Of a stretch of 64,000 bases of DNA, positions 1-10,572 are shown one piece after another (position 1 is the stretch's first letter; each line of letters begins with the position of its first letter). The DNA is from Rutidosis leptorrhynchoides (Eukaryota; Streptophyta; Magnoliopsida; Asterales; Asteraceae). The notes beneath the pieces were generated by a model. The model made no database searches. It saw nothing but the letters and a program-made list of their open reading frames with translations, and was not told the DNA's origin. A program made the translations under genes and the position numbers. The stretch is from contig NC_092333.1 in NCBI RefSeq assembly GCF_046630445.1, forward strand, positions 7,971,501 through 8,035,500, in the 5' to 3' direction.

Positions 1-139
1 AAAATAATAATAATATTTAATAATTCTATTAATGGTCATACTAATGATAGTTTTATTATTAAGTCTTATAATAATAATTATACTAATAATATTAGGTATA
101 TATTACTACCTTTCATGCAATGAAGCCTAAAAAGAATAA

Positions 140-208
140 TGTCAATCCAGGGATTCGAACCCGCAACCACTCGGTTCACCCCCACAAGCCTAACCGTCTG
201 ATCTATAG
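140..208 (-). repeat. tRNA-related (SINE-head-like) segment inside B's 3' LTR
   Basis: On the minus strand there is a perfect pol III B-box core, GGGTTCGAATCC, at 151-162. A degenerate A-box-like stretch lies about 40 nt upstream (near 189-203). No tRNA cloverleaf with a proper anticodon arm could be drawn by eye, so I call it a tRNA-derived SINE head rather than a tRNA gene. It is present in both LTR copies, so it entered the LTR before B transposed. Confidence 0.45.
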
Positions 209-1604
209 TTGTTTTTATGATATAAACGAAACCCAATTACATTTAACCTATTCCTTTCGACCCAACAAGTCATAACCTCCTTCGTCCCAACTCATTTGCA
301 GTCTACTAATTCGAAAGCCCATCCAAAATACAATCAAGGTCTCACGATCCATTATCCAGATAGATTCACGGCCCAAGTACTAGATCAAAATTCGTGACCT
401 AGGGTAATAGAAGTACTCCGTAATTTTATACTTGTTTTTGAGTCGGGTTCTAAAAAGAAGACATATTTTTTTTTAAAGTAGATACAAACGTGTTATCCCA
501 ACTACTTCACCCAATTTGTCGGTCAATGATCCTTATTCTATGTATCCACTTGACAACTTTAATAAAATTCACCCCTTTTATCTCGTTATAATACTCGACA
601 TATGACAGAACGAAATTTATAGCAAGGATTACGGTGTTCGTGAGTTTATGATGGTGCATATGTTTGCACCTGTAGAAACAGAAGAAAGGATATAGGTGTT
701 GGTTGGTTTGGTTCGAAGAGGAGACAGGAAAACAAAAAAAAATTATGCATAACAACAGTTATTTGTAGTGTTTTTAGGATGCGTTTTGAAGGGTGTTGGG
801 TGTTCATAATTAGGAATGAAAAAGAAGGAAAAGGGTGTCGAATGGGTGGTGTGATGGGTTTGCTTCGAGATACTATAAAAGTTGATAAGATGGCAGTTTG
901 TGGTGGTGATTTGTAGGTTATGGAAAGTGGTTGTTTTGACTATAAAACAGTCGACCTTTTAGGTGGCTTCAGGAAAGGTTTGTCCGGACAAAAACAGGAA
1001 CCAACGTGTAGTAATAGTAGTACCATGATCGACTAAGGTGATTAAATAGTGGTGACGAAATGGGTTTGGTTTGGTGAGGCTTTGATGATAGTAGAGGTCG
1101 AGTGTGGTGGTGGTTTCTACATGATAACAGCAGCGACACAGGAACTAAACGTGTAGCAGCAGTAGCAGGTCTTCAATGGAATTTTATGTGGTGATTGAGG
1201 TGGTTTTTCGATTAAACATAATATAAACAAAAGGATAACAGTGGCGTAGCAGTGAGGGGTTATGTTGGTGATTGAAGGTTTTTGTTGTTGATTCTTGAAC
1301 TGAAAACAAAAAGTGGGTTTTGGGTTGATGTTTGCAGCCGAAATGAAGAAGGAGAACATGGTGGTTGTTTGTGAGATGTTTACAATGGGGACCGAAAATA
1401 GAGAGATAGAAAACAAAATATAGAAGTTGAAGGGTGTGTGCTTGTTCGAACATGTAGTAGTTATCGATTGGTTGGTGATGTTGGCATCTCGTATTACGAT
1501 GGAAGATGGAAACTTGCAGAGATGAGAAGGTAATGAAAGAGTTAAGTGAATAAGGTTTGTGAGGTGTGGTGTTGGTGATGATTCTCTGGTTACTTCATTC
1601 ATTG

Positions 1605-1607
<3 letters not shown>

Positions 1608-1693
<86 letters not shown>
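1608..1693. repeat. (TA)n microsatellite in B's 3' LTR
   Basis: Uninterrupted TA repeat of about 86 bp. The allelic position in the other LTR (18348-18369) is only about 22 bp, so it expanded or contracted after insertion. Confidence 0.95.
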
Positions 1694-1695
<2 letters not shown>

Positions 1696-2518
1696 CTTAA
1701 ATTGTGGGAAAGAGTATTCTCTTATTAAATCATATTGTGTCAAGTAGCAATCAATCCTAACTAATTCCACGGATGAAAAGATAAATGGGTATCACAATTA
1801 ATTCAATTAATAACAGTATTTAACAATCACTCAACCATATGCATGTGAATGTGAATTGTCTGTATGTACAGATATTAATTTAAAAGCTAGTAACAATTAA
1901 TACAGTGGCATCCCACTAATATTTATCAACATAAAAAAAAACGTGTGCTATCTTATTTCATTCTGTCCACATAACATTTAGGATAATATTTCGTACTCCA
2001 TTGTTAATCAGTGGCGGATAAGAGTCTTCCGAAAAAAAAATCCTAAATATATCTTTAATAAACCTAAAATTTATAGAACTCATTTACGTGTCACCGTTTA
2101 TTTTAAAATCACACAATTTTGAATTTAACTTGTTTAATATCCATTGAATGACAATTGAGTGTTACCGTCGTTTACAATATAGATTCGAAATCACAAAATA
2201 TATGTTTAATACACTTTATTTATATATATATATATATATATAGATAGGTTTTAAATAATAATTATTATATATTATTTCAATTTACATAATTAATTATAAT
2301 ATATTTCAAATTATTATTTATATATAGTTAAATATATACGTACCTATTTACATGTAATTGTTCGTGAATCGTCTTGAACAATCGAGGGTCAAATGAATAT
2401 ATGAAACAGTTCAAAAATTTTAAGATTCAACCTATCAGACTTAGCTTATCGTGTCGAAAATATTACATCGTATCGAGAGTTTGGTTTAAAATTAGCCGAA
2501 ATTTTCCGGGTTGTGACA

Positions 2519-2533
2519 GTACCCACCCGTTAA
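2519..2533 (-). other. Polypurine tract of element B
   Basis: The minus strand reads TTAACGGGTGGGTAC immediately before the 3' LTR start TGTCACAACC. The same tract precedes the 3' LTR of A, and D has TTAACGGGTAGGTAC. It primes plus-strand DNA synthesis in LTR elements. Confidence 0.75.
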
Positions 2534-4289
2534 AAAAATTTCGTCCTCGAAATTTGATAGAGGTCGTCATGGTTAACAATAAGAATGCTTTCATGACAAA
2601 TATGAGTTGGTAAATATAGTTTTGTCATCATTGAGTAATATGGATAAAATCATTCGATTACTTGAAACGTATGAGTGGAGCTATCACAAAAGATCGAGAT
2701 AGAGATTTAACTTTTGACGTAGTCATGGTGAATTTCTGGAATACATGGAATTTAAAGAAAATCTTCTAATCAGAAAGAAAGTGAAATCGCACAATTTATT
2801 AGCGAACTATCGGAATTACGGAAGAACAGAAATATCAAGGAAATATTTCCGTGATATGCTTAGAGATTAAGTAGAATGAAAGAGTCGTGTAAATGGCACA
2901 TGATGACGGTACTGTGAATCATCACATTCCATTAGAAACTCAACATGACTTACTGTAATATAATGACGTTGATCAAGTGTCATTATATTATACTAATTCA
3001 TGCTTCAATTCCCAACACTTCTCTAAGAAATCATTCATAATTCAAACTCGAATTTAAAAGAAATTTAGAAACTAAAATAGTTTCCTTGATGACGTAACAT
3101 GAAAAGATAGATAATTTCGAATAAAGATATTTATGAAGGTATCTTCAGAAATATCTAAGATATTTATAACTAAAGATACGATGATATCTTAGAATTTAAA
3201 ATATTTAAGATCAGAGGATGATGAAGAAATTTGTCCACAAGAATTTAGACTAATTAAGGAGCTATAGATTTCGTCAGATACTGAATCGTCTGGATTCGTT
3301 AATTACAGGTTTAATCCTGGTGATTTGTCTACAGACTCCTTCATGGTGTGCTCAATCCGATTTTCAGTACCAAATTTTCTATCGAGCGTTCCTAACACTT
3401 CATTCTTTATCATCAACTTTTGGCCATTAAGACCATCTACAACATGCTGCTTCGTCAGCATTTTCAAAGTTAACGGATCTGGGTCATCGGTTATCAAACC
3501 GAGGTGGTTTCGGAAGAATTGTGTTTTTAGACGATTAAACGCTGATGGTAATATGATGGAATATAAAAGGTTTTCTGGTAACAATAAATAAGCACGTATA
3601 TATTCTGAGGTTATAATATAGTTGTTTTGAACGAAAAGTCAAAATCAACTTGCTGGAGCTGTGACAAAATTTGGCTAATTTGGAAAGGAATTGCAAGGTT
3701 ATTTTGGGTAATAATAACGCCAAAGGAGCTAGCACAGATATGTGTTAAACGTTTACCCAGGTTCCGAGAGCTTTTCAGGTGCATAACTAGATGCATGGAT
3801 CTTTTCTTCCGTTGACGAAGTGCGGTTGGTTCATTTTCTCAATTGAGGTGTTTTCAAGAATCATGAAAGATTTGAACATGGATTGGAATCGTCAAAATTC
3901 AGATGAGGTTTAAGATGAAATCAAGTGGCAAACTTGAAGAATTGTTTAGTTTCATATGTTATAATCAATATTTTAATTCGTTTTAATTGTCCAAAGTTAG
4001 CAGTCCAATAGTCCGATTGTCCAATAGTCCAATGATTCATATACAGTTATATATATATATATATATATAATATTTGAATTAATTAATTCGTATCGTAACC
4101 TGTGTACCGGTCTCAGTGTCGATCACAACTCAAACCATATATATATTTTGGAATCAACTCCAACCCTGTATAGCCAACTCCCACCTTCACATATAGAGTG
4201 TCTACGGTTGTTCCGAAATATATATATAGATGGGTCGATATGATAAGTCGAAACCTTGCATACGTGTCCCGTTATTTAGAATACGTAAA

Positions 4290-4293
<4 letters not shown>

Positions 4294-4383
<90 letters not shown>
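4294..4383. repeat. (TA)n microsatellite inside element B
   Basis: About 90 bp of TA repeat. At the equivalent place in element A (near 11425-11445) only a few TA units occur. Confidence 0.95.
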
Positions 4384-4385
<2 letters not shown>

Positions 4386-4807
4386 TGACCCATTATACAA
4401 CGTGTTGTCTCAGAATTAATCTGACGTATTGTTGTACATGTGTCCCGACGGTATGTAAAGTGCATAAATTAAATAAAATTGCGAGAATGTAAATTGCGAT
4501 AAATTAAATGTTAATCAGTTAGCTGGGAACAGTTAGCTAGGAACAGTTAGCGTGGAAACTTAACAATATTCATCATAGTTAATTCGTGTGTTTCTAACAA
4601 ATTTTTAATTTGTCCAATGTTTCTTCATTATGCCACTTGTTGGATTCTGATAGGTCAAAATCCAATTATGAAATTTGAACAGAAATGGTTATTTTATGGT
4701 GAACGGATACGTATATCGATGGTTGTAAATAGAATAACAAATGACCGTTGAATCAGATTCGGAGAATGTTCAGTGTAACTTATTAATGTGAAATCCAAAT
4801 ATTCCTC

Positions 4808-4827
4808 GGGTACTACCTACCCGTTAA
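4808..4827 (-). other. Internal PPT-like tract of element B
   Basis: The plus strand shows GGGTACTACCTACCCGTTAA; the minus strand therefore reads TTAACGGGTAGGTAGTACCC. This repeats the core of the terminal PPT between the leader ORF and the rest of the internal region, as also in A (10987-11006) and D (53494-53513). Confidence 0.55.
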
Positions 4828-5169
4828 AATATTTTCATCATTAATAGTTTGTACGAAGAAAGTTTTAATTACAATCTTTATGAAAATAAACTTGCATATA
4901 TATTTTCTTCGGATGTAATCATGGATCCAATGAGTCAATAGGATATTAAACTCATTTGATTTATCGTTAATACTAGATTACATAATTTCTAAAACTTTAG
5001 AAATTACATAATCGCCATAACGAACGAAGATAAATGAGATAGAACGATATGTAAAGCGAAGATAATCGATGTAGAATGATATGTAGAACGAAGATCATAC
5101 TCGAAGTACAGATGGTGATATTGAGGCGTGTGATATTGATATTCGAGATACAGATTACGATGTTGAGGT

Positions 5170-5515
5170 TTACGACGCGGTTGTGGTTGGGGTGATAAGG
5201 GTACTGTCGGCGTTGATGTTGGTGGTACGGATTATGCTGCTGGTGTTGCTGCTGGTGTTTGCATCCTTCGCATAATGTTCTTCCAAAGCCGTCACACGAG
5301 CGCGTAGTTCGTTAACTTCTGCTAGTACACCGGGATGATTGGCGGTTGGAGCGAGCGAATGAACAAGATTCGAATTATGGGATAGTATATAATCGTGACG
5401 AGACACTCTGGAAATGAGAGAGTAAATGGTTTCTCGAACAGGTTCGCCGGTAAGTGCTTCAGGTTCATCGCCAAGAGGGCAATTTGGTGGATGGAAGGGA
5501 TCTTTGAGGTGAAAT
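5170..5515 (-). pseudogene. Remnant of the leader ORF of element B
   Basis: The minus-strand frame matches the C-terminal half of element A's leader protein: the run SRVSRHDYILSH, then a stretch with ANHPGVLAE and ELRARVTALE, a predicted heptad-like segment. Upstream of 5515 the frame departs from A's sequence, and the Ser/Asp-rich N-terminus found in A is missing, so this copy is truncated. After the heptad segment the C-terminus diverges into a Thr/Ser/Ile-rich tail. Function unknown; its position just after the PBS is the same as in A, C and D. Confidence 0.5.
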
Positions 5516-5890
5516 GATTTTCAGATATCGAATGATATTCTAACTATATAGAATATCTATATATATAATCCTAAAGATTTCGTAAACTACAGAGGAATTT
5601 ACGGTATATGTCAGGCAAGTCTACGGATACGCTAAGATATGAATTATCAGATACGCTAAGATATGAATTTTGTCTATACACTATCGATGCACTGAATGCA
5701 GTAAGACGTGTCTAGACTTAAGAATGATAAGCAAGTAATTTTCTAAGGATAATAAGCAGATGATTTCCGACTAGAGATGATAAGCAAAACTTTTTGACAT
5801 GTGGACACGGTCGAAGTCCAGACTCATTAATGTATCCTAACAACTACTAGTCAGACACACTAATGCAAGACCTGGTTCGCTAAGACCACC

Positions 5891-5902
5891 GCTCTGATAC
5901 CA
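5891..5902 (-). other. tRNA-iMet primer binding site of element B
   Basis: The minus strand reads TGGTATCAGAGC, complementary to the 3' end of initiator tRNA-Met, two bases from the LTR end at 5905. It sets the 5' LTR and the minus orientation. Confidence 0.85.
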
Positions 5903-5904
5903 CC

Positions 5905-6838
5905 TGTAAAGACCTCGACCTTATCCTCCCGGACGAAGTCTTCAACATTTGGTTCCATTGCGATGATCGACTCCAAGTAAGGTCCTTAGTATGAGCTAAT
6001 GCACAGCGGAAGACTTAATTCGTACCTGAGAATAAACATGCTTTAAAAAGTCAACATAAAGTTGGTGAGATATATAGGTTTGATGATAGCAGCGTTATAA
6101 CTATGGACCACAAGATTTCATGTTTATACATAATACACTCCTCGTGTATGAAAAGTCGTTGAGCACTTGGTAACCATACTTAACATTTAAATCACAGCAA
6201 CATATTCTTAAATAAACCCTACACCGTACCAAGTGTAGTAACGAAACGAAGTACTGTGCAACCGTTTAAAACTGGTCGTCCAGCCCGGTTGGGGTTGTCA
6301 GGCCCGATAGATCTATCAACAGGATTCGTGTTTACGCTCCTCACGTAAATATTAGCTACCAAGTATAAAGAAATATGCCATGGTACAACTCAACGTAGAA
6401 TTTATTTTTGATCACTTGTGTCCATAACGTAAATCATTTATAAAAACAGCGCATGTATTCTCAACCCAAAAATATTTAGAGTTTAAAAGGGGACTATATA
6501 CTCACCTAATGTATTTTGTAGTAAAAATACATATAACATCATTGATCAAGTATAAGGTTGGCCTCGGATTCACGAACCTATATCATTTATATATTTATTA
6601 ATACACATAATCGTAATCGAACAAATTTATATATAGATATATATATATATATTATTAGTGATAAAATCTTTGTATTAATAATAACTTATATATATTTTAT
6701 TATTTAATTAAATGTATTCATTTTTAAATGAAAATATTAATATAGTTAAATTAAATATACTTTTATATGGTTATCATTTATTTGTTGAAATTAGTAATCA
6801 TAGTTATATTAAAATAATATTTATAATGATAAAAATAA
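5905..6838 (-). repeat. 5' LTR of element B, left part (R/U5 side)
   Basis: Begins TGTAAAGACC on the plus strand, two bases past the PBS, and runs to the insertion point of element A at 6838. Several blocks match the A, C and D LTRs: one near 6025-6070 (CCTGAG to GTTGGTGAG) and one near 6450-6505. The LTR resumes at 16660. Confidence 0.75.
6026..6505 (-). other. Putative intron inside B's LTR (480 nt)
   Basis: On the minus strand, AG|GTGAGT at 6505 is a near-consensus donor. TTATTCTCAG|GT ending at 6026 is an acceptor with a pyrimidine-rich run, and a TTGAC-like branch region lies about 25 nt upstream. The same pair occurs in A (477 nt), C (471 nt) and D (486 nt). Confidence 0.45.
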
Positions 6839-8856
6839 TGTAACGACCCGGATTTTTCCGATCGTTTTACACTTATAAGATTAATATTTACATAAATTAA
6901 AACTTACCAACATGATAAGCAATCTAAATTGTTGAGATTTATGATTTTGAAAAGAGTTTTACATAACGTTTAACCATCTAGTTTGACCGATGATATCACG
7001 AACTATACAATATATGTTAATTATACGTTTGTGTATATATATGTATATATACATATTTAACATGATTTAAGGATGTTTAAATATCTCATTTTGTATTAAT
7101 AACAATAAGTTATAAGTATATTTTGAAACTACTAACTTAAGCTTTCAAAACGATAACTATACGTAACGTTATTTGACATAAATACTTACGACCTATAATG
7201 TTTATACATATATCGTATATATAATGTATTTAATCACTTTTAAAGACTTAAATACATAAAACAATATAAGTATATTCACAAAAGATAGCTATATTTGAAT
7301 CCTCATTCCATTTTTCACAAGATTTCTATACGTATATCTAGAGTATATGTACTCGTATCATACCTAGCTTCTATACGTATTTACTATTTGTATATACACA
7401 TCAAATCACCACCAACCAGCCCTTGTTCATGCCTTATGTACAAGGTAACTACTTTTGTTATTTAGTATGACAATTTCACATGATTAAAAGATCTTTTCAC
7501 AAAATTACAAATTTATACACCTTTTACACCACCATAAATACATGCATCCATTTTCAATTTTTGGAACATCATTTCTCTAGCTAAACACACACACTTACTA
7601 GCCTCATGTCTCTCTAAGAACTCCAGCAAAAATCCTCTCAAGAATCACCTTAAACACCACCATAAAAAGATCAACAAAAACACTACAAAAATACAACTTT
7701 CAATTCAAGTTTATGTCTTAAGTTGCTTCCAATCTTTCATCCAATTTCATCACTCTTTTGGTTCTAGGTTTTTACTCCTCTTTTACAGCAATCTTGTCCA
7801 AGTAACTTGAGGTAGTAACTTTGTTCATAACCTTATTCGATTCATATATATATAGCTATCTTATTGTATGGTATACAATTTTAACAAAAAAAACATAGTT
7901 TGAATGATTTCAAACTTGTTTGCAAACTAAATAGATCCTTCTAACTTAACTTTTAAAATACTTCAAGACCTGTAATATAACTTAAATATATGCTAATTTA
8001 ACAAGGTATAACTTGGTTTTTCAAAGAATACCTTAAAAAAACTGTTTTTATGACGTCGGAGTGCAACCGGGGGCTGTTTTGGGTTGGATAATTAAAAACC
8101 ATCTTGAACTTTGAATTGGAGGTTTATATTCTGGAAAAATGATATTTCTTATGAATATGTTAACACATAAAAATTTCATGATTTAATTCATAGTATAAGT
8201 ATTTTTAGAAAAATGGTCATTAAATGATGTTTTTGTAACAAAAATGATTAACTTCATAAGTTTCACCAAAATTTGACCTATGACCTATGATTTCGAATAC
8301 AAACTAAGGTATTTACAGTTCATATTCTTAAAGAGGGACTCGATCCAAGGAAGTGGAAAGTTGAATCAACGAAAACGGAGTTGTAACGAAGAAATTATGA
8401 CCAAAACAAAATCGGATATCCAAGACTAGTTTAGCCACGAAAATAATTGGAGAAAATTAAATAAATCACATCTTCCTAAAGTAACATGATATTTTATACA
8501 TATGTACTCATAATTTAATTTTATATGGTTCAGGATCACCCGTAAACAATACGAGAAGATTAATCATAAGATCCCATGATTGTACGCAACACGTCATTTG
8601 ACAACACCGGTACATTATGTACGCAACACGTCATTTGACAACACCGGTACCATGGGTCAAGATTAATCTCGACCAATACATATACGATGGGGGTTTTATT
8701 TATTTCATTGGGGGTTTATTAAACAACTAAATATGAACCATTAAAATTGAATTACTAACATCGGACTGCTAACTACGGACTAAGGAATTATTAAAAGTAT
8801 TAAAAGTATTATAAGTATATATATGTGACGATTGTTTAAAAAGAAAAGGTATTGAT

Positions 8857-8867
8857 ATATTATATAT
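8857..8867 (+). promoter_or_regulatory. Candidate TATA box in A's 5' LTR
   Basis: TATATTATATA precedes the block GGTTCGTGA, which is also found after TATA-rich sequence in the B and D LTRs on their sense strands. It lies about 60 nt upstream of the putative LTR splice donor. The transcription start is not visible. Confidence 0.35.
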
Positions 8868-8926
8868 GGATAGGTTCGTGATATCAATCGGAGACCAAGT
8901 CGAAATTACATATCTTCAAGACAAAA

Positions 8927-9403
8927 GTGAGTATATAGTCCCACTTTTAAACTCTAAATATTTCGGGATGAGAATACATGTATTTTATGTTTTACGCTAT
9001 GGACACAAGTAACTGAAAAATATATTCTACGTTGAGTTGTACCACTGGCATACTTCCCTGTAGCTTGGTAACTAATATTTACAGCGGTATTGTAAACGCG
9101 AATCCTGTTGATAGATCTATCGGGCCTGACAACCCCAACCGGACTGGACGACCAGTATTCAACGGTTGCACAGTACTTCGTTTCGTGACTACACCTTGGT
9201 ACGGTGTAGTAAGATTTCATAATAAAGGGAATATGCGACGTGATTAAATGTTAAGTATGGTTACCAAGTGCTCAACCACTTAGAATATTTTTATTAAAAT
9301 GTTTATATATGAAATCTTGTGTTCCATTGTTATAACGCTGCTAGCATCAAACCTATATATCTCACCAACTTTATGTTGACGTTTTAAAGCATGTTATTCT
9401 CAG
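8927..9403 (+). other. Putative intron inside A's 5' LTR (477 nt)
   Basis: Donor AAAA|GTGAGTATATAG at 8927. Acceptor at 9401-9403 in the context GTTATTCTCAG|GTATG, with GTTGAC upstream as possible branch region. Donor, acceptor and spacing are kept in all four gypsy families here. The 3' LTR has the same structure at 15867-16343. Confidence 0.45.
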
Positions 9404-9716
9404 GTATGAATTAAGTCTTCCGCTGTGCATTAGCTCATGTTAAGGATACTACTTGGGACCTTTTAAGCCATGATACAAAGACGTTGCATTCGAGTCATTG
9501 GAGTTCAATAGAGAATATAAATAAGTAAATGACAGATTAGGTCATTTGGATATTATGAAATGTTAGACGAAAATGTCAAATATTGATGTAATGATAGTTT
9601 GCCTTTTAAGAATAAATGCAACGTTTGTAAAATGTATCATATAGAGGTCAAGTACCTCGCAATGTTATCATATGTTATTGTATTCGTCCCTATGGATTGG
9701 GTCGGGTCGTCTCATG

Positions 9717-9728
9717 TGGTATCAGAGC
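9717..9728 (+). other. tRNA-iMet primer binding site of element A
   Basis: TGGTATCAGAGC, two bases after the 5' LTR end. It fixes the plus orientation. Confidence 0.9.
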
Positions 9729-10125
9729 GTTGGTCTTAGCGAACCAGGCCTTGCATTAGTGTGTCTAACTGGTAGTTGTTAGGATGCATTAGTGAGTCTG
9801 GACTTTGACCGTGTCTACATGTCAAAAGTTTTGCTTATCATATCTAGTCGAAAATCATCTGCTTATCATCCTTAAGAATTTCCTGCTTAGTATTCTTAAG
9901 TCTAGACACGTCTTACTGCATTTGGTGCATCGATAGTGTATAGACAAAATTCGTATCCTAGCGTATCTGTTGCTATAGACATTGCCTGACGAATTTCAAA
10001 GATTCTCCGTAATTCACGGGATTTTGAGTATTCTAAATACATATGTAAATTATGTATTGAAGAATACCAAACCCAACTCCTATAATCTATTCCAAACCAA
10101 AAATTCATTTCCCCGACTGTACAAG

Positions 10126-10572
10126 ATGAACTCCGCGTCCAGTTCGAATTCCTCCGACTCCGACAGCTACGCTGATATGGATTTCCATTCGGGCTCCGAA
10201 GGCAGCGTCACTGGAATGGATCAACCAATTTCTCATCATCTATTCTGGATGAATTGGGGATGGGTTCGTAGTATACTAAATTATTGGAGACAAGAAGAAG
10301 GTGATCCCTTTCACCCACCGAATTGCCCCATTGGCGACGAACCTGAAGCACTTACCGGCGAACCTGTTCGAGAAACCATTTTCTCTCTCATTTCTCGAGT
10401 ATCTCGTCACGATTATATCCTATCCCATATTTCGGATCTTGTTCATTCGCTCACTCCAACCGCCAATCATCCTGGTGTACTAGCAGAAATTAACGAACTT
10501 CGCGCTCGTGTGACGGCTTTGGAGAACACGGTGCGAAGGTTACAAACACCAGCAGCAGCACCAGCAGCATAA
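10126..10572 (+). CDS. Leader ORF of element A, 148-aa protein of unknown function
   Basis: Translation from the ATG at 10126 (context ACAAGATGA) gives 148 residues. A frame open from 9982 offers an earlier Met, but the 10126 start gives a Ser/Asp-rich beginning like those of elements C and D. Residues 2-30 are Ser- and Asp-rich and acidic. A Trp-rich stretch follows (around residues 35-55). Then comes a region with PPNCP and RETIFSLISRVS, and a C-terminal heptad-like segment ELRARVTALENTVRRL ending in an Ala/Pro tail. No gag capsid signature, zinc knuckle or membrane segment is visible. It lies between PBS and where gag would begin, and is the only coding sequence in the element. The reading frame is intact, in line with the element's youth. 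It may be an N-terminal gag-associated protein; I do not recognise a named domain. Confidence 0.55.
   Translation: MNSASSSNSSDSDSYADMDFHSGSEGSVTGMDQPISHHLFWMNWGWVRSILNYWRQEEGDPFHPPNCPIGDEPEALTGEPVRETIFSLISRVSRHDYILSHISDLVHSLTPTANHPGVLAEINELRARVTALENTVRRLQTPAAAPAA

Larger units (their letters stand above)
1..2518 (-). repeat. 3' LTR of element B (truncated by window start)
   Basis: This copy matches 16755-19230 almost base for base. Differences are mainly microsatellite length (1608-1693 is a much longer TA tract than 18348-18369) and a short indel near 640. On the minus strand the LTR starts TGTCACAACCC at 2518. The part that would match 5905-6838 lies outside the window. Long open frames on the minus strand at 1117-1770 are not taken as genes: the same sequence occurs in both LTRs and runs through a TA repeat. 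Confidence 0.8.
2534..5160 (-). other. Non-coding internal region of element B
   Basis: No credible coding frame is present. On the minus strand the stretch is alignable by eye with 10600-13760 of element A (for example the segments near 3330-3590 in B and 12130-12400 in A), so it is shared family sequence and not random filler. It holds a (TA)n tract at 4294-4383 that A lacks. The short frames at 3303-3815 are open by chance. Confidence 0.6.
6839..9714 (+). repeat. 5' LTR of element A
   Basis: Starts TGTAACGACCCGG and ends GTCGTCTCA just before the PBS. It matches 13779-16654 at the same length with about three substitutions (near 7607, 7923 and 9152). It contains its own promoter and putative intron, described separately. 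An internal direct repeat (TACGCAACACGTCATTTG at about 8583 and 8619) is present in both LTRs. Confidence 0.9.

Noticed and set aside
1117-1770. 217-codon minus-strand ORF with a long Ile-Tyr repeat
   Set aside because: The repeat is the (TA)n microsatellite and the rest is LTR sequence found again at 17854-18339; no protein family features.
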